Shown: positions 1 through 10,665 of the stretch, in pieces
Layout of the letters: the number at the start of each line of letters is the position of its first letter
How positions within the stretch are numbered: position 1 is the stretch's first letter
Assembly: GCA_030620095.1 (NCBI GenBank)
Contig: JAUTXW010001345.1
Span: 1,501,001 to 1,565,000 of the forward strand
Length of the DNA: 64,000 nucleotides
Direction of reading: 5' to 3'
Source: Kuschelorhynchus macadamiae
Lineage: Eukaryota; Arthropoda; Insecta; Coleoptera; Curculionidae
Program-made: the position numbers and the translations under genes
The notes under the pieces: model-generated
Database searches by the model: none
Told to the model about the DNA's origin: nothing
What the model saw: only the letters and a program-made list of their open reading frames with translations

Positions 1-823
1 AATTTGAAATCATTTTATTAAGTAGTTTTTTCAGGCTGAATGTTTAAATCTTTTATTAAACCGCCATTTTTTTTTCGTTGCGAAATTTTACCAGTTGGCT
101 CTTACATAATATTTGATTTTTGTGCAAATTGGATAATTAGTTTTTTAAGTAATAATTTTTCTGACGCTTCATTATGCCGTCATCTTGTTCCGGCATATTG
201 GAGTTTTACCAAAATATTACCAGGTCATTCCCATATGATTTTTCAGATTACACAATTTTATTTGGCCGCCATTTTGTTCTGCCATCTTGAATTAATACCA
301 CAGTTTTACTAGTTCATTTCTGTACTACAATTAGTTATGCTACACAATTTCAATTTTCAACATCAATTAACTAAGGAGTTTTTTCAGGCTGAATGTTTAA
401 ATATTTTATTAAACCGCCATTTTGTCCCGCCATCTTGGATTCGTACCCAAATTTTACGAGTTGATTCCTACATAATACTTGATTTTTGTACAAAAATTGA
501 GATAAATTGTATAATTAGTTTTTTTAGTAATCGTTTTTTTAACGTTACACTAGGCCGCCATCTTGTTCCGGCATATTGGATTTCAATCAAAATATTACCA
601 GGTCATCCCAATATGATCCTCAATTTTCAATTTCAATTCAAACCGACGGACTTGATAAAACATATTTTTTGACATCTAGGGACGCTAAAACGCGAAATAT
701 GTAAAACATGAGATGGTGATTTTTTCATATTACAAAAATTTTATTTTTGTAATATGACTTACTAGTTCATCTCTATATTACAATTAGTTATTGCGCACAA
801 TTTGAAATCAGATCATTAAGTAG
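1..823 (+). repeat. Dispersed repeat RptA, copy 1
   Basis: This is the first of about seven RptA copies in the window. It consists of similar blocks that each open with paired motifs of the form GCCGCCATTTTG-TTCCGCCATCTTG; blocks start near 263, 413 and 552, so the spacing is about 139-150 bp. Each block continues with a stretch like TACCAAAATTTTACCAG and ends near AGTAGTTTTT. Toward the right it has a linker with CCGACGGA and GATAAAACATATTTT that recurs in the other copies. No protein reading frame is conserved between copies, so I treat the short reading frames here as chance. The copy is cut by the window start. Confidence 0.8.
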
Positions 824-1392
824 TAAAAACGAAAAAGAAAATTTGAACGAACTTTTGCAATTTTTTTTTGGAAATTTGAAAAGGCAGGTTGAAAAGTGAT
901 TTCTGCAAAAGTTGTAAATTTTTGCATGATTTACAACTTTTCTATAGGATATTTTTTATAGGACAACAATTTTTGCTGGAAATTGCAAAAATACCATACC
1001 ATCTCTGAGGTTGCAGTTATTTTTTATTAAAAGCCCTTTTACCACTTGTATTTATAAAAATCCAGATAACCATTTTTTTTGCTGTAAATATAAGTTAGTT
1101 GGTTTAATAATTAAAAATGCTGTAATATTAATATTGAAAAAGGTCTTTATTTTAAATAGTACAGATATTTTTAGTATATAAGTAGTAACAATAAAAATAT
1201 TTTGTTGATTTGTTAAATTTTATTCTTGGTATAAATATATATAATATATTCTTTCTATTCTTAAAAATAAAACTTCAACTTTTTTAACATGGAATATTCG
1301 AGACATTAGAATTATCTGAAACTTAAAAATTCTTTTTTAGATACCTGGTTAGACAAAAAGCTTAAGCCACCCTGTAGTTATGCATTTTTCGA
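824..1392. other. AT-rich stretch without a gene; perfect hairpin at 907-941
   Basis: I see no coding region. Positions 907-919 and 929-941 are perfect 13-base inverted copies (AAAAGTTGTAAAT and its complement) around a 9-base loop. The rest is AT-rich unique-looking sequence. Confidence 0.6.
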
Positions 1393-1625
1393 TAGATTTC
1401 CTTGCGTGGTCTCCTCAGATTTCCCTGGATATCTCCGAAATCTGCCTAGATATCCCCGAATCTGTCCGTATCTCCTTGGATATCCTCCGAATATCCCCGT
1501 ATCTCCTCGGATATCCTCTGAATATCTCCGTATCTCCTCGGATATCCTCCGAATCTCCTCGGATATCCTCCGAATCTCCTCGGATATCCTCCGTATCTCC
1601 TTGGATCTCCCCCAGATTTCCTTCC
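1393..1625. repeat. Minisatellite of about 21 bp (GGATATCCTCCGAATCTCC type)
   Basis: Pyrimidine-rich units related to GGATATCCTCCGAATCTCC-TC repeat head to tail. The right part (about 1540-1600) has a clean 21-bp period; the left part is more diverged and mixes longer units. All frames on both strands stay open through it because the unit length is a multiple of three and lacks stops, which explains the long Ser/Ile- and Arg/Glu-rich reading frames here. I do not regard these as genes. Confidence 0.8.
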
Positions 1626-2384
1626 CTTGGGACAAAATATCCTCAGTGAGTACCCCCTCGTGATTTGTGCAGAACAAATGATTTTTCTTGCAACAATCTT
1701 TGTATTGTGCCCGCCTAGTATTTCTGCGACATGTGTTTAGAACCGAGTACCACGCAAATACGACATACGCCTATAAAACGAAACAGCCCGTAAATTCTTT
1801 GCAGTTCCGCATTTGATGTAAAGCTTGTCATTTATTGATCGTTTCAAGGTCACAACGCATATCACATGTATTTGCTGCAAGTTGCTATTGGATGGGCCGA
1901 GACGAAAACGCCACTTGGTAGTGCGACATCTCTTGCTTGACGTAGTGTCTGTAGAAAGACAAATTTACGAGGGAACGGGGATAATATATTATGCAGTGTC
2001 TGTGGTATGTTGTAAGCACTTTGCCGGAGTAAACGAAAGTATGCACATAAAAGTTAAAGCTGCATTGAAGTTTTTTTTTATTTGTAATCAGTGCTACAGC
2101 TCTGCAGCTCTTATTAACAAACCGCTCTTATTACACAGGATTACTATTCATTAATGAAACAAAATGTATATAAAAATGGAATACCGAGTGGCAAACTTAT
2201 GGAAGTAACAATAATACTTTCTATTTCAAAATACATAGGATTATACCAACTAAACCTTGGTACCTATTATAATATTTCGATGCTCAAAAAATTAAGGCAT
2301 ATAATGACTAAAGCTGGATTTATCCAGCAAATAAAATAAGAATTAAAATGAAACAAGGAGATCAAATCATGCAACTCCCATAAG
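1626..2384. other. No recognisable gene
   Basis: An open frame of 109 codons lies at 1825-2154, but it shows no domain I recognise, and flanking splice sites or codon bias are not convincing. The stretch looks like single-copy non-coding sequence with slightly higher GC than its surroundings. Confidence 0.4.
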
Positions 2385-2745
2385 GCGTTTATACAGCAAA
2401 ATAAAATAAGAGATAAAATAAAATAGGAAATAAAATAAGAGCTAACTTTTATACTCTTATTTTATTTTTTTTTATTTCGAAAATACGCGTGCGCATTGCG
2501 TCTTGGAACATCTGATATTGACAATTTCACTGAATATTTTTTTATTTGGATGAGTTGTGTGTATTTTTAAATTAAAGTTGTGTTAAAAAAAAATATTCCA
2601 ATAGGTATAGCATTGAAAAGCTTGGAAAAAAATATTGTGGCACAGGGTTTGACAGCAATTGTTCTAATTTCTTATTTAATGTTATTTTCTGTATAAACCA
2701 CCCCCGAATCCTTATTTCTTATTTTATTTTATTTGCTATATAACC
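2385..2745. repeat. Inverted pair of AT-rich repeats (possible small non-autonomous element)
   Basis: A left arm near 2389-2432 built of AAAATAAAATAAGA-type units is matched in reverse near 2712-2745 (CTTATTTTATTTTATTTG followed by CTATATAACC). Between them lie about 280 bp without coding capacity. The arms are so simple in sequence that the pairing could be fortuitous; a MITE is one reading, paired simple repeats another. Confidence 0.35.
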
Positions 2746-2753
2746 CATTTTTT

Positions 2754-2868
2754 TTAATTTTGCTTCTAATTTTGTTTCCTAAAATAAAGGTAATACATTT
2801 GGTGGTCTCTGTACAGATTTTTTTTAGTTTTGCTCCTAATTTTGTTTCCTAAAATAAAGGTAATATTT
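2754..2868. repeat. Direct duplication of about 48 bp, 66 bp apart
   Basis: The sequence from TTTTGCTTCTAATTTTG through CCTAAAATAAAGGTAATA at about 2758-2796 is repeated with two changes at about 2824-2866. It lies directly upstream of the SINE. Confidence 0.7.
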
Positions 2869-2877
2869 AAAAATATA

Positions 2878-3250
2878 GCCGGCAAGTGGTCCACTGCGCT
2901 ATCGTTCCGTTCACTCTGACGTTGGTTCCGGCGGATCAGGTTCGAATCTTGGTGGGTGCGTAGAGACTTTTCTAAGCCTGGAGGCGATATTAGTGGTAAC
3001 AAAATCCAACACAGACAAGTGTAAAATGTATCTATTTCATCAGCCACCCTATGCACGCTGATTGACGCCGAATGTGGGTGAATAGGCGTTGTTGATGCAG
3101 ATACATATTTGTCAGCCGGTAGGTCACTTGATAAAGATCAAAGGCTATACCGTTATCCGAGAGTTAACCTGTAGGGCCCGTCCAGATTGGTCAATCCCAT
3201 GACGGAATGGAGACGTTAAAATATTAAAAAAAAATAAAATATTAAAAATA
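2878..3250 (+). mobile_element. tRNA-like SINE
   Basis: The left part resembles a polymerase III internal promoter: a box A-like TGGTCCACTGCG at 2887-2898 and a box B match GGTTCGAATC at 2939-2948. The boxes are about 50 bp apart, longer than in a true tRNA, and the flanks do not form an acceptor stem, so it is not a functional tRNA gene. The body runs about 270 bp through a conserved-looking segment around 3178-3220 (GGGCCCGTCCAGATTGGTC) and ends in an A-rich, TAAAAT-containing tail at 3215-3250. This layout (tRNA-like head, unrelated body, A-rich tail) is that of SINEs. No second copy is present in the window and I did not find a clean target duplication. Confidence 0.65.
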
Positions 3251-3362
3251 ACGAAAAGGTTAACGATGTCAAACATAACATCGGAGTAGGAGTAAATTAG
3301 TGTTCCTGTTTTTCTTCCAAGTACGGAAACTTTAGATTAAATGCGTTCTTTGGTATTCCGGG

Positions 3363-3633
3363 GTTGCAGAAGTAATGGGATACTTTGTATATTATTTGTC
3401 CCTCAAATGGGCCTCTTCTTGCAGTTTATAATTGTATCTGCGTTCAAAGACACCCGAGAAATTTAAGAAAAACCCTACCATAAGAGGCAATGTGTTAAAG
3501 AGAGACAGATAACGCTACATTACGTAGTAGAGTCGATGGGAATACATTGCTTCTTGTGGCAGGGTTTTTCTCAAAAAGAGACCCATTTGAGGGACATATA
3601 ATGTTTTATAATAATCCTGCAATTTGTTTTTTG
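3363..3633. mobile_element. Fold-back (long inverted repeat) MITE-like element
   Basis: The two halves pair with each other: TGTCCCTCAAATGGGCCTCT near 3399 matches the reverse of AGACCCATTTGAGGGACA near 3579-3598, and AGAAAAACCCTACCATAAG near 3466 matches the reverse of the segment at 3545-3572. The pairing extends outward to TTGCAG near 3365 and CTGCAA near 3627. It has no coding capacity. The structure is typical of fold-back MITEs; the superfamily is not clear. Confidence 0.6.
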
Positions 3634-5195
3634 TTTGTTCATATGGCTAACTTTAAAACTAAAGGAGATATGACAGGTTAGAATGTTGTCAAAATAAATA
3701 GCATTGTACTTTGACATCTGATTAAATAAAATACTAATTTACAAATTGTGAGTTTAATAAGACAATTGATATTTATTAAATTGCACAGAAAATATTTGAT
3801 GATTATGATGATGATGATATACACGGTGTTCCAATTAAATTAAGAAAGCTGGTGCTTGGAAAAACGAATCACTCTGCGGAGAATACAAAAAAAACAAAAA
3901 TATCTTTTCTTTCACGTAACTTTTGTATTTTATATTTTCGTATTCAACTATTTAATACTGAAAATAAAAATAGGTAATATTTAAGTTTTGAATACTGGGT
4001 AGATTGGTTAGCAGATATTGTTTAATTAAAGTACATTATTATACTCATTCTAAGTAGTCAGGTTTTGTGTTTTTTTAATAATTTAGATTTGTTTTATGTT
4101 TATTTTTCCTGAATTAATATAAACGTCTCGCAATCCGCAGTCGAAGTAAGATGCTCTATACCAGACTAATAATTATAATTTGCAATGAAATTACGGAGGA
4201 AATTACCAACATATTATTATACGTAATGGAATTCAAACAAGAAAAACAGAGGTAAAAAATGAATCTTTTATACCTGACCTGCCAGAGATTCGTAAAAGAT
4301 AGGTTCTTTTAACCCATGGTGCGTTTTCTTATTTTTTCAACTCGGGTTAATTACGGGATAGGATGCCATTAATCTGAGGGGTAATTAAAATCTGAAACCG
4401 GGCGCCGACTGATGATTTATCGCCGAAAATGTAATAATTATGAATTCGACCGCCGCGACTGAGGGCACGTTTATTTATATTATTAAAAGGAAAACAATCA
4501 GCCAGTTGAAGTTCGCAATTGAGATGCAACGTTCTTTTTTACTTGTTTTGTTCAGTTTTTATTCAGTTTAACAATGAGCAGTTAAAACATGAGTTGGCAA
4601 AGTCGAGTATTGTCGGTTATTGCCATTTTTCCAGGGCATATCTCAGGGCAAGAGAGGCCAATTTTTAAATATTATGATTAATACATATCTTCATCTTCTC
4701 ATTTACGCTTTCATCTTCAGGAATCATTATCACAAATTCAAAGGTTAGGAGATTACTATGCTAATCAAAAGCTTGAATACACAGTCTATTGATTGTATTT
4801 GATATTTGATTACTTTTAAAATAAATAACTACCCTTGGGAGAGGGCCAGTATATGGGTAGAGGTATAGGTAAAGTGTATCTAAAGTCAATTGAGACAACA
4901 TAAAAACTAAATATCCGTCAACAGTCAACAGAAATTTATTTTTGTGAAACATAATAATTATTAGTACTTTCTTTTTATTATTTATTCGCATTTAACAATT
5001 TTTTTCAATCAGCGTTTTTATTTGAGCTGGTCAGGGTATGGGGGCGAAATAGCTAGGCTAAATGGAAAAAAATGCATTATTCGTAAATAAATCGTATAAA
5101 ACGTATTTTTATGGGTTTATGGGTATAGAGATTATTCCAATTGTAACCTACTTGATAATATATTTACTTTGCCATTACATATAGGGGAAAAGGAG

Positions 5196-5198
<3 letters not shown>
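3634..5198. other. Intergenic or intronic sequence; possible conserved non-coding block at 4310-4545
   Basis: No gene is supported. A mariner-end-like ACGGTGTTCCAATTAAATT lies at 3824. The block 4310-4545 differs from its AT-rich surroundings: it is more balanced in composition and contains TTAATTA-like and ATTTATCGCC-like sites reminiscent of homeodomain-bound elements. That functional reading is only an inference from composition. Confidence 0.3.

Positions 5199-5254
<56 letters not shown>
5199..5254. repeat. (TA)n microsatellite
   Basis: Uninterrupted AT dinucleotide tract of about 56 bp. Confidence 0.95.
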
Positions 5255-5256
<2 letters not shown>

Positions 5257-5354
5257 CAATTTTAAAACTTTTTTGATTTTGAGGGGTTGAGGTAAAGTGA
5301 CTAAAAGTCAAATACTTCGTAAAAAATTAATTCAGAGAGGTTTTTCAATTTGCA

Positions 5355-6170
5355 TATTTCAAATTTCAAATCACTCTGATGAGTAGTTTTTAAGCTATGC
5401 CGCGAACTGACAGACAGATAGACGGATCGACGGAATTGATAAAATATATTTTTTGGCATCTAGGGAAGCTAAAACCTTAAAATAAGTAAAACCTAAGAGA
5501 CTGATTTTTTGAAGGTTACAAATATTTTAGTTGGCCGCTATTTTCTTCCCCCATCTTGAATTAGAACCGCAGTTTTAGTAGCGTATCTCTATACCACAAT
5601 TAGTTATGGCAAACAATTTGAAATCAGTCTATTAAGTAGTTTTTTCAGGCTGGATTTTGAAATATTTTATTAAGCCGCCATTTTGTTCCGCCATCTTGTA
5701 TTCATACAAGAAATTTACCGGTTTATTTCTACATAATACTTATAACTTTACTAGGACGCCATTTTGTTTTGTCATATTGGATTTTTACCAAAATATTACC
5801 ATCCCCATTCCCATATGACTCTTAGTTTTGACTAAAATTTGAGGTTGATCTGATGAGTAGTTTTTAAGCTATGCCGCGAACAAACATACAGACAGACAAA
5901 CCGACGGAATTGATAAAACGTATTTTTTTGACATCTAGGAGCGCTAAAACCTTAAAATATGTAAAACCTGAGAGATTGGTTTTTTCACGATTACAAATAT
6001 TTTATTTGGCTGTCATTTTGTACCGCCATCTTGAATTCGAACCACAGTTTTATTAGTTCATCTTTATACCACAATTAGTTATGGCACACAATTTGAAATC
6101 AGTGCGTTAGTTGTTTTTCAGGCTGAATTTTTAAATATTTTATTAAGCCGCCAATTCGTTCCGCCATCTT
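5355..6170 (+). repeat. RptA copy 2, left part
   Basis: It carries the RptA signature: AGTAGTTTTTAAGCTATGCC, then CGCGAACTGACAGACAGAT, then GACGGAATTGATAAAA (twice, near 5390-5450 and 5860-5930), and GCCGCCAT block starts near 5675 and 6146. It stops abruptly at TTCCGCCATCTT (6159-6170), where the LINE starts, and resumes on the far side of the LINE at 10666. The whole LINE is therefore a later insertion into this copy. Confidence 0.85.
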
Positions 6171-6194
6171 AGACATAGACATAGACATAGACAT
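6171..6194 (-). repeat. (AGACAT)4 terminal tail of the LINE
   Basis: Four perfect hexamers lie directly against the target duplication at the 3' end of the minus-strand LINE. Short tandem tails instead of poly(A) are known for I-superfamily elements. Confidence 0.9.
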
Positions 6195-6266
6195 AGATGG
6201 GGAGCCCGACAAGGGCAGCACTTAGGCTCACTGGGGCACATTGTACTATCCCCCCAAGTAGGCGTG

Positions 6267-9200
6267 TCAGGCCAAGAGCCCACTCCTTTTTAGAAAAGAA
6301 AGGACCCTTTCTGGTCGCGCACGTCCCATAAGCTCGGGTTCCACGTAGGTGTCACCCAAGCAATGCAGTCTAGCATTGACTAAAGCGTCACATCGACAGA
6401 CTAGATGCTCAGTAGTTTCATCTACCTCAGCACAAAACCTGCAGTATGGATCGTTGTCGAGTCCAATCTTATGCAGGTAATATTTCACTAGCCAGTGTCC
6501 AGTTAGGACCCCGGTAATAGTTCTAAGTTGACTTCTGTTTAGATTTTAAAAAATTATTTAAAAGTCTATTAGACTCAGAACGGCTATAAAGGCCTGATAT
6601 GAAGACCTTAGACTGTCTGAGTCCTGCCAGCTCGTGCCATTCAGCACGGAATTCCTCGACAGTGCGATTCTTAATCCTAGCCTTGACAGCTGAAGCAGCA
6701 ATTCCAAGAGCAGATTCCGGCCCAGTGAAAGCAGTGTTGCTACCTTCCCGAGCCAGCTGATCCGCCCCTTCATTACCCCCAATGCCCTGATGGCCAGGCA
6801 CCCAAATGAGGCAACCCTATTGGACTCACACAGCCTCTCTAAGGCTTTCCTGCATCCAAGTGTTAGCAGCGAATTGACCCTGTTCGAGGACAGAGCTTTA
6901 ATCGCGGCTTGACTATCACAGCATATATAGATATGCTTGTCGTGGTATCCTCTGGAAAGGTTTTCCTGTACGCAGTCCAAGATTGCTGTAATCTCAGCCT
7001 GATATACAGTCGCATACCGTCCAAGAGCAAGACTAATTCTTGCCCTGGGACTCTCCCCATAAATTCCCGCCCCAGATCCCTCCTTCATTAGAGAGCCATC
7101 TGTAAACCAGACAAGGCCCTCCGGTTTGAGGAAGGATGGGGAGGAATCCCTCCATTGTTCTCTCTCAGGAACAATTACACTCATCTCTCCTTGCTAGGAG
7201 AGGGTCTGATCTGATCAGTTCAGTCCAAACTCGCGTATGCCCAAAATTCCAGTCTCTGTGTATCCAACGACCCCAGTCGTTTAAACGAACAGAAGCTTTC
7301 CGAGCCTCTTCCTCTACAAGCAAGTGCAGAGGACTTAGTCCCAGAATAGCCTCCATAGATCGGGTCGGTGTGCTTCTTATGGCTCCAGTTATGCCCAGAC
7401 ACGCCAGTCTCTGGAGCTTGTCAAGCATCCTTCTGTATGTGGTCTTGCGAGTGGCGGGCCACCACACAAGAGCGCCATAAGTGATCATTGGCCTTATCAC
7501 CGACGTGTAAAGCCAATGCACAATACGAGGTTTTAAACCCCAAGTTGATCCGAAGGACCGTCTGCACTCCCATAGACACGCTGTGGTCCTTTTTGTGATC
7601 CTTTCAATATGATCCCTCCAGGGCAGTCGGGAGTCTATTAAGACACCCAGATATTTTACCGACCCGGAAGGTCTCAATTCTTTCCCAAAGAGGGTGAGCC
7701 TCTCAAGGTCCACTTTTCTCTTATGGGTAAATGGTACCCTTTCGGTCTTATCTGGATTAACAGACAGGCCGTGTTTTTGGCACCACTTTTCCACCATAGC
7801 CAAAGCCCTCTGCATGAGCCTTATAATGGTGTTTGGGAACTTGCCTATTACTATAATGGCAAGATCATCAGCGTAGCTTTGAGCATAAACTCCGCTCTCG
7901 TTGAGAGTATGAAGCAGCCCATCCACAACCAGACACCACAAGAGCGGAGAAAGAACTCCGCCCTGCGGACATCCTTTGACCACGGACGAGCATACTGTCA
8001 CGCTCCCAAGAGAAGATGTTATGATTCTGCTTTCAAGCATGACGCGAACCCACCTAGTTACAGCCCTATCCACGTCAAAACTCTCAGCAGCCTCACTAAG
8101 GGAGTCAAAGGTGGTGTTGTTAAACGCCCCCTCGATATCCAAGAACACACCCAGAGCCATCTTCTTGGAGTAGACCCCCACCTCCAGTCTACTGACTAGA
8201 CTATGAAGCGCCGTCTCCGTCGACATGGCCGTCCTGTAAGCGTGCTGGAATGGGTGCATAGGATTTCTACCCAGTGCGCCGTTTCTTATATAAGCATCCA
8301 CGATCTTCTCCATGGTTTTCAAAAGAAAAGAGGATAGACTGATGGGCCTAAAGTCCTTAGCAGTTTCGTAGCAATTACGACCCGGTTTAGGAATAAACGC
8401 TACCCGAACCCTGCGCCAGCGTTCGGGAATATATTCCAAAGCCAGGCAGGCCCGAAAAAGGCGCAAAAGATATGGGATCAGTAGTTCCTGACCCTTCTGA
8501 AGAAGCGCCGGGAATATTCCATCTGGTCCCGCACTCTTAAATGGGCAAAACGAAGATATTGCCCACTTAATAATGTCTACTGTAACGACCTTAGCGGCCG
8601 TTTTCCAGTCAACCGGGCCTGCCCCTACTTGGAGAGCCTGCCCAGTAACCTCATCATTAGATTCCGGACGAGAGCCTGGAAAATGAGTTTCCAGGAGCAT
8701 TCCTAGAGCCTCCTCTGTGGTGGTGGTATATCCACCGGTCGGAAGCCTTAGAGCCCCCACGCTCTGCCCTCAACCTTTTGAGAGAATCCTTTGAAGTCTA
8801 GCGGTTTCCGGAAGACCTTCTAAGCTTTCGCAGTAGGTCCTCCAAGACCCTCTCTTTGAACTGCGTATCAGTTCTTTGTACCTGCGTTGAGAATTCCTAT
8901 GTTCTTCCCAGTCAGCAGGTAATTTCGATCGCATGGCCCTGTTAAAGAGCCTGCGTGTATCTTTACGAGCCTTTTCAAGATCCAAGTTCCACCAAGGTGT
9001 TTTCTTGGTACCTCGATAGGTCCGCAATGCACAATTCTCCTCATAGGAGTCTATTATGGCTTCCTGTATAGAGTTTGCCACATTTTCCACTTGCCTTACT
9101 CTACAGCATGGCATTAGTGGCATATCTAACCGCACTTTAAGCGACTCCACATAGTGAGCCCAGTTGGTTGTCCTCGGGTTTCGAAAACTACTGAGCTCCA

Positions 9201-9900
9201 TGTCATGCTCAAGGTTTAGCTTAAAGAGGATGTGTCTATGATCCGATAAAGATGGCTCATCAGACACCCTCCATTCCCTAACAACCGGAACCAGCAAAAA
9301 TGATGTCAGAGTTAGGTCAATAACCTCCTGCCTTCGTGACGTGATAAAAGTTGGAGTGTTTCCCCGATTTAGAATTTCTAAATCAGTTGAACTGAGGTAC
9401 TCTAAAAGACTTGCGCCCCTCGAGTTGGTGTCAGTGCTGCCCCACACAACATTGTGTGCGTTGGCGTCGCATCCAACAACAAGAGGAAGCCCGTTGTCCC
9501 TACAGTATCCTATTAAGTCAATGAGTTCCCTGGTAGGTGGGTCCTCTCTTGAGTCATAGGGAACATAGGCTGAGCATACTACAATGGGTTTGCGATGCCC
9601 TGCCTTATCCTTAAGAATCAGTTTCAGAGCCACTAGGTCCCTGGAACAAAATTCCGGTAGTGACAAGGATTCAATACATCTGTCAACGTAGATGCATGTC
9701 CTTGGGTTCAGGTGGATGTCCCTTTTATAATGTAGGGAACTTTCTATCTGCCCCAGACCTCGCACATGCCCCTTGTAAACCCAAGGTTCCTGTAGGAGGT
9801 AGATGTGTGTTTGCCCCACAGCTATGTGACGGCCTATTAATGAGGTCGCCCCTCTGCTGTGCTGCAAGTTACTTAGTAGGAAGAGCACCCCTTTGCCCAT
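6267..9900 (-). pseudogene. LINE ORF2: APE endonuclease, reverse transcriptase, RNase H, CCHC finger
   Basis: The ATG is at 9898-9900, 9 nt after the ORF1 stop, which suggests reinitiation. The endonuclease (9900-8770) shows LLQEPWV, GCDANAHNVVWGS and SLSDHRHI, the usual catalytic signature of apurinic-type LINE endonucleases. An in-frame TGA at 8770-8772 then interrupts it; the same frame continues as the RT (to 7165) with SAGPDGIFPALL, LDIEGAFNN, GCPQGGVLSPLL and the catalytic YADD. RNase H follows in a shifted frame (7184-6558: FTDGS, YQAEITAI, CCDSQAA) and returns to the first frame near 6801 with GHQGIGGNEGADQLA. A last shift near 6545 leads into the tail with CRFCAEVDETTEHLVCRC (6488-6267). 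About 1200 codons in total, close to full length, but unable to make a continuous protein. Confidence 0.9.
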
Positions 9901-9909
9901 TGGAACGAG

Positions 9910-10665
9910 CTAAGGGTGATCCTCCGTCATCCGGGAAGTTGTGTCCTCCGACCCAGACGCCGCGCTATGCACGTCTATCTGAGACAGAAGCTCAGCAACT
10001 TCCTGCTCAGCGTCAGACTCGGGGTCTAACCGCTGGGCTGGGTTTGACGGGGGGATAGGTCTCCCCTCTGCTCCGGCTTTGGTGTCGGTGGAAGTTTCAG
10101 TCGAAGTTGGAGCCTTTACCTTCGTCTCAAAAGTGACGTGGGAGACCCCAACATACGCCTTAAACTTTTGACGTGACAAGGCCTCAAAGGAAGCCTCATC
10201 AATGCCAAACTGCCAAGAATGAGTTTGTGTTTCTCCTCCTTGCGATAGTATGTTCTCCAGAGATTAGTTCTTAGTCCAAAGTTCTGTCTCTGAAGACGTT
10301 TTAGAGTTACGTCCGTACTGTCCTGTGGTCCATGGACAACGGCCACAACTTTTATTGTCCTGGGAACGTGTTTCTGAATTCTCAGAGATGCATTATCCCA
10401 TGGCTTAATGATTGGAATGGTCCCCTCCAACCAGTTCAGGGACCACTGATCTTCACAGTTCACCACAATGGCTCCCTGTTCCATCAGCCGGAAACCGCTG
10501 AATCTGGGGAAGGGCCCCTCCACCATGCCGTCTACGACGGTATTAAGAGATGCCAAGACAGCTCCATATTGAGTCTCTGAGATGACCACATCCGGATATG
10601 CCTCGGGTATAATGGTCACCCTGAGACCTGCCGCTGCCGCCTGCCCGTATGTGAGAGTGCCCGTT
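9910..10665 (-). pseudogene. LINE ORF1, C-terminal part (DUF4780-like)
   Basis: The frame is open from the 5' boundary at 10665 with no start codon and includes the motif VTIIPEAYPD, which recalls the conserved block of the DUF4780-type ORF1 proteins of insect LINEs. Further conserved-looking spots are GPFPRFSGF and NWLEGTIP. A frameshift near 10200-10210 moves the end into a second frame (10179-9910), which carries the acidic, Ser/Thr-rich C-terminus and ends with a TAG 9 nt before ORF2. The N-terminal part has been lost by 5' truncation. ORF1 proteins bind RNA in the ribonucleoprotein; assignment to DUF4780 is from memory of the family and should be checked by profile search. Confidence 0.75.

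Larger units (their letters stand above)
6171..10665 (-). mobile_element. LOA/I-type non-LTR retrotransposon, 5' truncated, inserted into RptA
   Basis: The element reads right to left: partial ORF1, ORF2 with endonuclease, reverse transcriptase, RNase H and a CCHC tail, then a short 3' UTR ending in four AGACAT units (read on the plus strand, 6171-6194). It is bounded by a 12-bp target duplication, TTCCGCCATCTT, at 6159-6170 and 10666-10677, and the interrupted RptA sequence resumes in register. ORF1 is open right up to the 5' boundary without a start codon, so the copy is 5' truncated. It carries one nonsense and about four frameshift lesions, so it is dead. The combination of RNase H after the RT, CCHC tail and hexanucleotide 3' tail fits LOA or another I-superfamily clade; the exact clade is an inference. 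Confidence 0.9.

Noticed and set aside
40..672. Two plus-strand frames of 90 and 111 codons
   Set aside because: They lie in RptA and are not conserved in other copies.
1378..1677. Long open frames on both strands with repeated ISSESPR or EEIRRIS peptides
   Set aside because: They come from a stop-free 21-bp minisatellite, not a gene.
2887..2948. Possible tRNA gene
   Set aside because: Boxes A and B are present but too far apart, and no acceptor or anticodon stems form; it is the head of a SINE.
4761..4991. Minus-strand 76-codon frame
   Set aside because: AT-rich chance frame with no domain.
6863..8199. Several plus-strand and alternative minus-strand frames across the LINE
   Set aside because: Shadows of the minus-strand ORF2; no domains of their own.
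9341..10580. Plus-strand frames opposite the LINE endonuclease and ORF1
   Set aside because: Antisense shadows of the coding strand.
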